Position numbers and translations under genes: made by a program. The notes under the pieces were generated by a model. The model ran no database searches and was not told where the DNA came from. It saw only the letters and a list, made by a program, of their open reading frames with translations. 64,000 bases of DNA from Methylomagnum ishizawai. Lineage in GTDB: Bacteria; Pseudomonadota; Gammaproteobacteria; Methylococcales; Methylococcaceae. The stretch spans positions 124,001 through 188,000 of the forward strand of contig NZ_AP019783.1 of assembly GCF_019670005.1 (NCBI RefSeq). The letters are read 5' to 3'. This document shows positions 1 to 8,086 of this stretch, piece by piece (position 1 is the first letter of the stretch; every line of letters begins with the position of its first letter).

Positions 1-617
1 CCCACGGTGCAGAAGTTGCGGTCGGCGATCCACAGTTCGCCGGCCTTGGGGATACCGGCCACGGCGTCGAGCAGGCGGCGCTCCTGGGCATGTCCGTCCT
101 CGCAAGGGAACACGTCCCGCATCAGGCGGCGCTCCGGGTCGAACACCACCAGCGACTTGCCCGGCAACGCGGCACCGCCGACCTCGCGGTGGACGGCGAG
201 GCGTTTCTCGCTCGCCGCCAGACAGTTGCCGTCGAGGAGGCGGACCGGATAACCCGGCAACCAGGGTTCGGGGGTGAAACCCAGGGCATCGAGAATATCC
301 GACAGGTCTTCCGAGGTATCGCGCAGCAGGGCTTGGGACACGGATAATTCAACGCCCTTGAGTTTCTCGTAGAGCGCGGATACCGTTACCCCCAGGGGTT
401 CCGGGTGTTTCTGGTAGGCCGCGTTGATCGAGGGATGGACCTTGAGGACCACGCTCAGCATGAGGTCGCACACCGTCGAAAATAGGATTTCCCGCGTGTA
501 TTGCTCCTTCGCGTTCTCCAGGAAAATCCTGTCCAGCCTCTCCGCCGCAAAGCAGCGTTCCAGTAGGCCGTGCAGCAGGCAGGACAGGGGCATTTTCTGG
601 CGGAATAGCTCTAGCAT
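1..617 (-). CDS. IS4-family transposase, 3' end cut by window edge
   Basis: The frame is open from an ATG at 617 to the left edge, giving 205 residues with no stop. The N-terminal half is the helical region typical of IS4-family transposases. Two acidic residues of the DDE catalytic triad are visible: D129 in the context LLDGN and D199 in LWIADRNF. The third catalytic residue (E) and the C-terminus lie outside the window. The reading frame is intact as far as it can be seen, so the element may be active. Its 5' end abuts a type III methyltransferase gene that has lost its N-terminal half, which implies insertion or an insertion-associated deletion there. Family assignment comes from recognised motifs and not from a database search. 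Confidence 0.85.
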   Translation of the reverse strand, partial: MLELFRQKMPLSCLLHGLLERCFAAERLDRIFLENAKEQYTREILFSTVCDLMLSVVLKVHPSINAAYQKHPEPLGVTVSALYEKLKGVELSVSQALLRDTSEDLSDILDALGFTPEPWLPGYPVRLLDGNCLAASEKRLAVHREVGGAALPGKSLVVFDPERRLMRDVFPCEDGHAQERRLLDAVAGIPKAGELWIADRNFCTV

Positions 618-680
618 TGATCTCGACTATTGGTGTTGGTATGTTGAGCGCCGATAATACTATCGGTTATTTCAGTTTGA
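1..680 (-). mobile_element. IS4-family insertion sequence, right (5') end
   Basis: This covers the transposase gene plus about 60 bp upstream of it. The outer boundary is not resolved because the opposite terminus is outside the window, so no inverted repeat can be matched. The boundary must lie between 617, the transposase start, and about 690, where recognisable Mod homology begins with EKIYIVQT. The right end given is therefore approximate. Confidence 0.6.
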
Positions 681-2437
681 AAGGGCTGGGGGAAAAGATA
701 TATATCGTTCAGACAGCCCTAAAAATTGTCGAACGCTGCCTATTAATGACCACCGACCCCGGCGACTTGGTGCTGGACCCCACCTGCGGCAGCGGCACCA
801 CCGCTTACGTCGCCGAACATGGGGGCCGACGCTGGATCACCATCGACACCAGCCGCGTGGCCCTCGCCCTCGCCAAGCAACGCCTGCTCACCGCCCGCTT
901 CCCCTATTTCAAACTCCGCCCGCTCACCCCCGACGACTTGGCGCGGAATCCCAAAGGTACTTGGCTCAAGCACGACGGCGACGAAGCCCGCACCTTCCAC
1001 TGCAAAACCGTCCCCCACATCACTCTCAAAAGCATCGCCCGCAACGCCTCCCTCGATCCCATCTTCGCCAAGCACGAACCCCTCCTGGCCGACCAACTGG
1101 CCGCGCTGAATTCGGCCCTCGCCGCGTGGGGCAACGCCACCATGCGCGGCAAACTCGTCGCCAAGCTGGAAGCCAAGGTGCGCGACGAAGGCATCAAGAA
1201 AATCACCGACGCCGACCTGCGCCGCTGGCTGCTGCCCGGCACCTTGCCCACCGAAATCACCTTCAAGAAAGCCGCGAAACTGCGCGACCGCATCCCGCCG
1301 GAAAACCGCTGGCGGGACTGGGAAGTGCCTTTCGATACCGACCCTGATTGGCCGGACGCCCTGGCGCAAGCCCTCACCGACTACCGCGCCGCGTGGCGGG
1401 CCAAGATGGACGAGGTGAACGCCTGCATCGCCGCCAACGCCGAGATGGAAGAGCTGGTGGACAAGCCCGACGAGCAAAAGGGCGTGGTGCGGGTCAGCGG
1501 GCCGTTCACCATGGAAGGCGTCATCGCCCTGGAAGACGGACCCGATTCGCCCATCGCCGGAGCGCCCGAAACCCTGGACACCTTCGACGCCGCCGACCCG
1601 GACGGGACCGGCGACGGCGCGGCGGTGGTCAACGCCGAAGCGCATCTGGACAAGGTGCGGCGACTCCTGGCCGCTAGCGGCGTGGACTTCCCCGGCAACA
1701 AGAACATGCGCTTCACACGGTTGGACGCCATCACCGACGCCTCGCTGATCCACGCCGAGGGCGAATGGACCAGCGATGAGGGCGAGCGCCGCGTGGCGGT
1801 CAGCATCGGCCCGGAAGTCGGCAACCTGACCGCCTTCCAGGTGGAAGACACCATTCGCGCTTCCAACCGCCGGGGCTACGACGAAGTGGTGTTCGCCGCC
1901 TTCGGCTTCGACGCCGCCGCCCAGGCCGTCATCGAAGAAGCCAGCCATCCCACCCTGCGCCTGCACATGGCCCTGATCCGCCCCGACGTGGCGATGGGCG
2001 AATTGCTCAAGACCCAGCCCGGCAACCAGATTTTCACCGTGTTCAGCGCCCCGCGTGTGAAGGGACCGACCCCGCGCAAGGACGGCGAGTACGTGGTGGA
2101 AGTCGAGGGCATGGACGTGTACGACCCGGTGAGCAACCAGCTTTACCCCACCGACAAGGACCGCATCGCCGCGTGGTTCCTGGACAGCGACTACGACGGG
2201 CGGACCTTCTGCGTGTGTCAGGCGTTTTTCCCGGACAAGGGCAAATGGGCCAAGCTGGCGAAGGCGCTGGGCGAGAAGGGCGTGATCGAGGAGGAGAAAT
2301 TCGCAGCGCTGAGTGGGTTGGTCAGCTTGCCGTTTGCGCGTCCGGCGGAGCATCGTCCGGGGCGGGTTTGGCGGGTGGCGGTGAAGGTGATTGATCCGAG
2401 GGGGAATGAGGGGTTGCGGGTGGTGGAGATAAGGTAA
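617..2437 (+). pseudogene. mod: type III restriction-modification methyltransferase (Mod), 5'-truncated
   Basis: The open frame is 606 residues. Homology to type III Mod proteins starts around residue 25 (EKIYIVQT) and continues through the SAM-binding motif I, LDPTCGSGTT, at about residues 52-61. In beta-class N6-adenine methyltransferases the catalytic DPPY motif precedes motif I. It is absent here, so the N-terminal catalytic part has been lost where the IS4 element abuts. The remaining 540 residues are the long C-terminal region usual for this Mod subgroup and are intact. The ATG at 617 is probably accidental, because no ribosome-binding site precedes it and the first residues look IS-derived. 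A catalytically dead product is expected. The downstream res gene appears intact but needs Mod for target recognition, so the system is probably inactive. Confidence 0.8.
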
Positions 2438-2460
2438 ATTCAGAATGCGATAAAAACCTT

Positions 2461-4584
2461 ATGAGCAAGAAAAATAACAACTCATCGGAAAAGGCTGCAC
2501 CACTGGATTTTAGCGGGCAGAAACTGGCGGGGCGGTCGTTTCGGAATCAGGATTTGCGGGGGGCTATATTTCGGAATTGTGATTTAAGGGGGGTGGATTT
2601 TCGGGGGGCGGATTTGACGGGGGTGGATTTTAGTAGGGCGCGGATGGGGAAAACGTTGGTAACAATATTCATGGTTTTACCAATAAAGCTTATTGTCCAG
2701 ATTATTTCTATTTTTCTTCATACAATTTTTTATATATCTTTTTCTCTTGCTTCTTTGAATTTTATATATATAAAGGTACCTATTTCATTAGAAAATAAAG
2801 GAAATTATGATATTGCAACTCATATGTTTTTTGCAATTATTTTTGCAATTTTTCTTGAAAAAATATCATTAAATTTGTTTGAAAAAAATAATACTTCCAT
2901 ATATAAAGTATTCTTGATTAACTGGTTTATTTGTGTGGCTATCTCTGTGGTAGGATGGCTTATTTTTGATGGCCCTAGCTATAAAATTTTTCTCCCCGCT
3001 ATTATTGTTTGTACTTATTTTCCACTGGTGTTTGGGGCTTACATGACATCCGTATTTGCGGATGCTTTATCTGATTTTTATATTGCAAGCAATTGGTTTT
3101 TTGTTGCAATAATTATTTGTGCTTTATTGGTTTTTATGCTTACTGTAAAGCAAGCATTTATGCCTTCAATTTCTGAGATGACTGGTTTTTTGATTTTATT
3201 GGCAATATTAACTGGAAAATTCTTATCATCATCTTTTATTTATAAGTTAATAAATAAAGAGGTTCCGCAAACATGGCTGCTAAGAAATTGGGCTTTATTT
3301 TGTGCAAGTTTAGGTGGTAGCAACTTTCGTGGAGCCAAACTAAATCACGCATTGTTTTTCGATGCCATTTTACAAAATACTTGTCTGATTGGTGCGACTC
3401 TTGACCATGCTTGTTGGCGTGAAGCACATTCCCTCAATCTTGCCAACACTTACGGTACCGTTCTCGGGCCTAAAATCGTCCGCGACACACTAATTAGCGG
3501 GAATGGCAGTGATAAACACTTCGTCGGTTTAGACCTGCACGGCCTCGATTTCTCCGGTATGAACCTAGCCAAAGCCGATTTCACCGGGGCCAACCTCTCT
3601 GGGGCAAGCTTTGCCAACGCTGATCTCCGCAATGCCAAGCTTACTCGCGCTGTGCTGCTAGGCGCGGACCTGTCCCGCACTAAACTCACCGGCGCATACA
3701 TCGGCCATTGGAATATCGATAAGCACACCTGCTTTGAAGGTATTGAGTGCGAGTATGTCTACCTTGACGAAATCGGGGAGAACCGCCAGCCAGAAAGCGG
3801 TGAGTTCCGCCCCGGCGAATTTGAAAAGCTCTACCAGGAAATCGCTCACACTGTCGATATCATTATCGAAGGCCCCGCGCAGATGGACGCTTTGCTATGC
3901 AGCCTCGCCGAAATCCGCACCCGATTTGGCAAAGATGCGGCGCAAATTCAGAAAGTTGAGCGAAAGGGCGATGCTCTCAAAGTCAGCGTTGAAGTTCCGC
4001 CAGAACAAGAGGAATTATTGCGCAAGGAAATTCGACGCGAATATGAAACTCAGCTTTTAGAACAACAACATAAGTACGCTCTCCTGCAAAAAGACTTGGA
4101 ACGCGCTCAGAGTGAGCGCGATTTAGTAAGAGAGGGCAAAGATGAAATTAAAGCTTTGATCGGGACGTTTGTTCCCTTACTGAAACGACCGAATGAAACC
4201 ATTATCAACATAAAGGCCACAGCCGTGAATAACCGTAGTAGTACCATTTCGGGTTCTAACATCACTAATTCCAGTATTAACCAGGGAGGAGACCACGTTG
4301 AGCAGCACAACGAGACCCACGCCGGTCTTCCGGCGACAGAAATCTCCTCCTTGCTCGAACAACTACGGGGCCTAATCGGCCAATCGGACGCGCTACCCGA
4401 AGCAATGAAAGCAAACGCTTTGCAGCAAGTGGAAACCTTGCGCCAAGCCGCCGCAAAGCCGCCAGCCGAAGCCAAAACCGCCGCTATCGCCCCTCTGGAA
4501 GCGTTGAAAATGGTTGGAACCTTGGCGGGCGGCATCGGTAGCCTTATGGGCGCAGTGGCTAAATTGTTTGGATTGGAAAACTGA
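2461..4584 (+). CDS. pentapeptide-repeat membrane protein within R-M operon
   Basis: This 707-residue protein starts 23 bp after the mod stop. Layout: a short pentapeptide block (about 14-58, A(D/N)LxG-type repeats), about six or seven hydrophobic membrane segments (about 62-275), a second and longer pentapeptide block (about 280-420), an acidic helical part with a charged coiled coil (about 505-565), a Ser/Asn-rich stretch and a C-terminal helical tail ending in a hydrophobic Gly-rich patch. The DNA for the membrane segment (about 2650-3310) is strongly AT-rich, while both flanks are GC-rich, which suggests a mosaic origin. Pentapeptide repeats form a right-handed beta helix used for protein or membrane contacts. 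No enzymatic motif is visible and the role is unknown. Its position between mod and res suggests an accessory of the R-M locus. Confidence 0.8.
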   Translation: MSKKNNNSSEKAAPLDFSGQKLAGRSFRNQDLRGAIFRNCDLRGVDFRGADLTGVDFSRARMGKTLVTIFMVLPIKLIVQIISIFLHTIFYISFSLASLNFIYIKVPISLENKGNYDIATHMFFAIIFAIFLEKISLNLFEKNNTSIYKVFLINWFICVAISVVGWLIFDGPSYKIFLPAIIVCTYFPLVFGAYMTSVFADALSDFYIASNWFFVAIIICALLVFMLTVKQAFMPSISEMTGFLILLAILTGKFLSSSFIYKLINKEVPQTWLLRNWALFCASLGGSNFRGAKLNHALFFDAILQNTCLIGATLDHACWREAHSLNLANTYGTVLGPKIVRDTLISGNGSDKHFVGLDLHGLDFSGMNLAKADFTGANLSGASFANADLRNAKLTRAVLLGADLSRTKLTGAYIGHWNIDKHTCFEGIECEYVYLDEIGENRQPESGEFRPGEFEKLYQEIAHTVDIIIEGPAQMDALLCSLAEIRTRFGKDAAQIQKVERKGDALKVSVEVPPEQEELLRKEIRREYETQLLEQQHKYALLQKDLERAQSERDLVREGKDEIKALIGTFVPLLKRPNETIINIKATAVNNRSSTISGSNITNSSINQGGDHVEQHNETHAGLPATEISSLLEQLRGLIGQSDALPEAMKANALQQVETLRQAAAKPPAEAKTAAIAPLEALKMVGTLAGGIGSLMGAVAKLFGLEN

Positions 4585-4588
4585 AAAC

Positions 4589-4927
4589 ATGCCCCGCGCT
4601 AAACCCACCCCCGAAGAAATCGGCACCTACCAACCCGTGCCCTTCGATCCCGCCACCGAATTGGCAAAAGACTTGGAAGACCCGGCCTTCCGGGAAGCCT
4701 ACGCGGCGCTCGAAGAGGAATACGCCGCCCTGGATGTCATGCTGAACGCCCGCAAAGCCGCCGGACTGACCCAAGAAGACATCGCCCGCCGCATGGGCAC
4801 CACCAAGAGCGCGGTATCCCGCCTGGAAGCCTCATTCGGCAACGACAGACACTCGCCATCCCTTGCCACCTTGAGGAAATACGCCAAGGCTTGCGGCAAG
4901 CGCCTGGAAATCCGCTTGGTGGAATAA
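4589..4927 (+). CDS. XRE-family helix-turn-helix regulator
   Basis: The protein is 112 residues. The ATG at 4589 is chosen because it lies just after the stop of the preceding gene and the protein then starts MPRAKPTPEE. A longer in-frame start at 4514 would overlap the upstream gene. The C-terminal half is a HTH_3/XRE domain containing GLTQEDIARRMGTTKSAVSRLE, here split as the recognition region around residues 62-83, followed by SLATLRKYAKACGKRLEI. This layout matches HigA-like antitoxins, but no RelE/HigB toxin gene is adjacent. The gene is 5 bp from res, so it may be a control protein for the R-M operon. That role is inferred from position only. Confidence 0.85.
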   Translation: MPRAKPTPEEIGTYQPVPFDPATELAKDLEDPAFREAYAALEEEYAALDVMLNARKAAGLTQEDIARRMGTTKSAVSRLEASFGNDRHSPSLATLRKYAKACGKRLEIRLVE

Positions 4928-4932
4928 GCCCC

Positions 4933-7900
4933 ATGACCGACCCCGCCCACCCCATCCAACCCGTCGAAAACCCCATACTCTGCTCGCCCTACACCGAGCC
5001 GGACCAACACTGGCGCTACGACCCCCTCACCGGCCAACCCTTCAAGGAACCCCTCCGCCGCCCTGCCAGCTACTGGTACAAATCCGAACGCACCGGCACC
5101 GCCCAAGGCACGCTGTTCGCCCAGGAAGAAAGCGACGACCTGCCCCTGGTCAACGTCCTCCGCGACGACGTGCGGCGCTGGCGCAAATCCGGCTGGGTCA
5201 ACGCTTCGCGAACCACCAAGCAACTCCTGCGGCACTGGTGGCGGGAAGACCGGACACGGCGGCTGTTCTTCTGCCAGTTGGAAGCGGTGGAAACCATCAT
5301 CTACCTCCGGGAAATCCTCGCCCTGGACCGCAAACCCGGCTTCAATCCCAATCTCACCCTGGACGAATACCGCGCCCTCACCGCAGGCCGCAACCCCCGC
5401 CCCGACGAATGGCGGGCCAAGGTCGCGCAACACCCCAAACTCGCCGATTTCCCCAACGAACCCGCCGCCCAGCCCATTCCCCGCTACGCCGCCAAAATGG
5501 CGACCGGTAGCGGCAAGACCGTGGTCATGGCGATGCTCATCGCCTGGGCCTTCTGCAACCGGGGCACCCAATCCGGCGACCCGCGCTTCCCCCGCCGGGC
5601 GCTGATCGTCTGCCCCAATCTCACCATCAAAGAACGGCTGGCCGTGCTGCGGCCCGGCGACCTGGCCAACTATTACGACCGCTTCGACCTCGTGCCCACC
5701 CCGCTCCGCCCGGAACTCGCCAAGGGCAAGGTGCGCGTCACCAACTGGCACGACTTCCTGCCCAAGGCGGAAGTGCAGAAAGTCGGCGGCGTGCCCATCA
5801 CCCAACTGGGACCGGAAACCCCGGCAGCGTTCGCCCAAGACCGGCTGCAAGACCTGTGGGACGACGAACCCCTCCTGGTGCTGAACGACGAAGGCCACCA
5901 CGCCTACCGCCCGGCCCCGGTGCCGCCCGACGCCGAACTCTCGGCCCAGGAAAAAGCCGACCGCGAGGCAGCCACGGTATGGGTGGCGGGACTCGACAAG
6001 ATCAACGCCGCCTGCGGCATCGCCTTTTGCGTGGACCTCTCGGCCACCCCGTTCTACATCCACGGCAGCGGCTACCCGGAAGGCTCGCCCTTCCCCTGGA
6101 TCGTCAGCGATTTCAGCCTGGTGGACGCCATCGAAAGCGGCATCACCAAGATTCCCAGGCTCCCCACCCAGGACAACACCGGACGGCCCGACCCCAAATA
6201 TTTCAAGCTCTGGCAGACCATCACCGACGGCCTGAAACGCGGCGAAAAGCTCAGCGGCGGCAAGCCCAAACCGGATGTGGTCTACCGCAAGGCCGAAGAC
6301 GCGCTGCTCACCCTGGCCGGGGAATGGAAGCAACGCTTCGAGCAACTCAACGCCTCCACGCCCGGCCAAGACCGCGCCCCGCCGGTCATGATCGTGGTGT
6401 GCGACAACACCGACATCGCCGAGCATTTCCACCGGATGATTTCCGGCGAGGAAACCGTCGTGCTGGACGAATCCGACCACGAGGCGGACGACGACGAAGC
6501 GCCCAAGCGCAAGAAGAAGCCCAAGCCGCAGAAGCGCTATAACCCCGGCCTGCAAGGCTTCTCGGAACTGTGGAACCAGCCCGGCGCGGAAGTCACCCTG
6601 CGGATCGACTCGGACCTGTTGGCCCAGGCCGAAAGCGAAGACCCCAAGGCCACCCGCAAGGAGGCGGCGGAAGAACTGCGCAAGATCGTGTCCAGCGTGG
6701 GCCGACCCGGCGAACCGGGCGAGCGCATCCGCTGCGTGGTCAGCGTCAACATGCTCAGCGAGGGCTGGGACGCCAATAACGTGACCCACATCCTCGGCTT
6801 GCGGGCCTTCGGTAGCCAACTGCTGTGCGAGCAAGTGGTGGGGCGGGGATTGCGGCGCATGGACTACACGCCCGATCCCAACACCGGCCTGCTGACTGAG
6901 GAATATGTGGACGTGTTCGGCGTGCCGTTCTCCCTGATTCCGTTCAAGGGCCGCAAACCGAAAAACGGCCCGCCGCCGGAGGACCGACCGAAGCACGAGG
7001 TGAAAGCGCTGCCCGAACGGAAACACCTGGAAATCCGCTTCCCGGTGGTCGAGGGCTATGTGGTGGACCTCAAGCACCATCGAGTGCGCTGCGACCTGAG
7101 CCAAGTCGAGCGCACCCGGCTTGACCCCTCCAGCACGCCGACCGCTGCCTTCGTGCGGCCCCAAGTGGGCTACAAAATCGGCCATCCCAGCGCATACGGC
7201 GGCTTCGGCTTCGAGCAGGTGGACCGGCAGGCGTATTACCAATCCACCCATCCGCAGACCATAGCCTTTGAAATCGCTCGGGAAATCGTCCGTGCCCTGA
7301 CCGAAACCAGCCATCCGGGCCGCGAAACACCGCAACGGCAAGGCCGCAGCGTGCTGTTTCCCCAAGTGGTGCGCATCGTCCAGAACTACATCGACGCCCG
7401 CGTGGACCTGAACGGTTGCCACCCGTGCGAAATCGGCCTGCAAAACTACGCCCAGCGCATCGTCGGCTTGCTGGTCGCGGCCATCGAGCCGGACGAAGGC
7501 CACGGTGAAACCCCGCTACTACCCCGCCTCAACCGTTATCAGCCCATCGGCAGTACCAGCAGGGTCCACTTCAAGACCGTCAAGCCCATCCAGGCGACCA
7601 CTCACAGCCACCTGAACTATGTGGCCTGCGACACCGACACTTGGGAACAAGCGGCCATGTTCCGGCTGGAACAACTGGCCCAGGAAGGCTTGGTGCTGGC
7701 CTATGCCCGCAACGACCATTTGGAGTTCAACATCCCTTATGAATTCTTCGGCTTGCCCCGTGTGTACGAACCAGATTATCTGGTGCTGCTGGTCAACGGC
7801 ATCACCCTTTCCCTGGAAGTGAAGGGCCAACCCCACCCGGAAACCGACGCCAAGCATCAAGCCGCCCGGCGCTGGACGGCGGCGGTCAACCATTGGGGCG

Positions 7901-8013
7901 AGTTGGGAAGATGGGAATTCCTGGTCTGCTGGGAGCCGCAGCAATTGGGGGAGCAGATTGCGCGGTTGATCGGCGGAGGAGGAAATCTGAATTTTCGCGG
8001 CGTGGTGCCGTGA
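4933..8013 (+). CDS. res: type III restriction endonuclease Res subunit (BPTD_3080-like)
   Basis: The protein is 1026 residues from the ATG at 4933. The frame is open upstream to 4891, but that start lies inside the HTH gene. Helicase superfamily 2 motifs are clear: motif I ATGSGKT, motif II in the variant form NDEGHH, motif III LSATPF and motif VI-like QVVGRGLRR. Near the C-terminus, EPDYLVLL followed by LSLEVKGQ gives the D...ExK signature of a PD-(D/E)XK nuclease, matching restriction subunits that couple ATP-driven translocation to cleavage. The gene is full length with no internal stop. Because the mod gene upstream is truncated, Res lacks its recognition partner in cis and is probably silent unless another Mod is encoded elsewhere. 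Confidence 0.92.
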   Translation: MTDPAHPIQPVENPILCSPYTEPDQHWRYDPLTGQPFKEPLRRPASYWYKSERTGTAQGTLFAQEESDDLPLVNVLRDDVRRWRKSGWVNASRTTKQLLRHWWREDRTRRLFFCQLEAVETIIYLREILALDRKPGFNPNLTLDEYRALTAGRNPRPDEWRAKVAQHPKLADFPNEPAAQPIPRYAAKMATGSGKTVVMAMLIAWAFCNRGTQSGDPRFPRRALIVCPNLTIKERLAVLRPGDLANYYDRFDLVPTPLRPELAKGKVRVTNWHDFLPKAEVQKVGGVPITQLGPETPAAFAQDRLQDLWDDEPLLVLNDEGHHAYRPAPVPPDAELSAQEKADREAATVWVAGLDKINAACGIAFCVDLSATPFYIHGSGYPEGSPFPWIVSDFSLVDAIESGITKIPRLPTQDNTGRPDPKYFKLWQTITDGLKRGEKLSGGKPKPDVVYRKAEDALLTLAGEWKQRFEQLNASTPGQDRAPPVMIVVCDNTDIAEHFHRMISGEETVVLDESDHEADDDEAPKRKKKPKPQKRYNPGLQGFSELWNQPGAEVTLRIDSDLLAQAESEDPKATRKEAAEELRKIVSSVGRPGEPGERIRCVVSVNMLSEGWDANNVTHILGLRAFGSQLLCEQVVGRGLRRMDYTPDPNTGLLTEEYVDVFGVPFSLIPFKGRKPKNGPPPEDRPKHEVKALPERKHLEIRFPVVEGYVVDLKHHRVRCDLSQVERTRLDPSSTPTAAFVRPQVGYKIGHPSAYGGFGFEQVDRQAYYQSTHPQTIAFEIAREIVRALTETSHPGRETPQRQGRSVLFPQVVRIVQNYIDARVDLNGCHPCEIGLQNYAQRIVGLLVAAIEPDEGHGETPLLPRLNRYQPIGSTSRVHFKTVKPIQATTHSHLNYVACDTDTWEQAAMFRLEQLAQEGLVLAYARNDHLEFNIPYEFFGLPRVYEPDYLVLLVNGITLSLEVKGQPHPETDAKHQAARRWTAAVNHWGELGRWEFLVCWEPQQLGEQIARLIGGGGNLNFRGVVP

Positions 8014-8086
8014 CGTGTGAAGGAGCGTTTTCAACGGAACTATCCCGCCCCGCTTTGGATAGGGGAGGACGAAAGCCCTGGATTTT

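Noticed and set aside
743-2353. 536-residue minus-strand ORF opposite mod
   Set aside because: Antisense shadow with the same composition bias; the plus strand carries clear Mod motifs.
4699-7503. 934-residue ORF on the minus strand opposite res
   Set aside because: It is a mirror of GC-rich codons in the real res gene, has low-complexity V/G/A/H composition and no motif.
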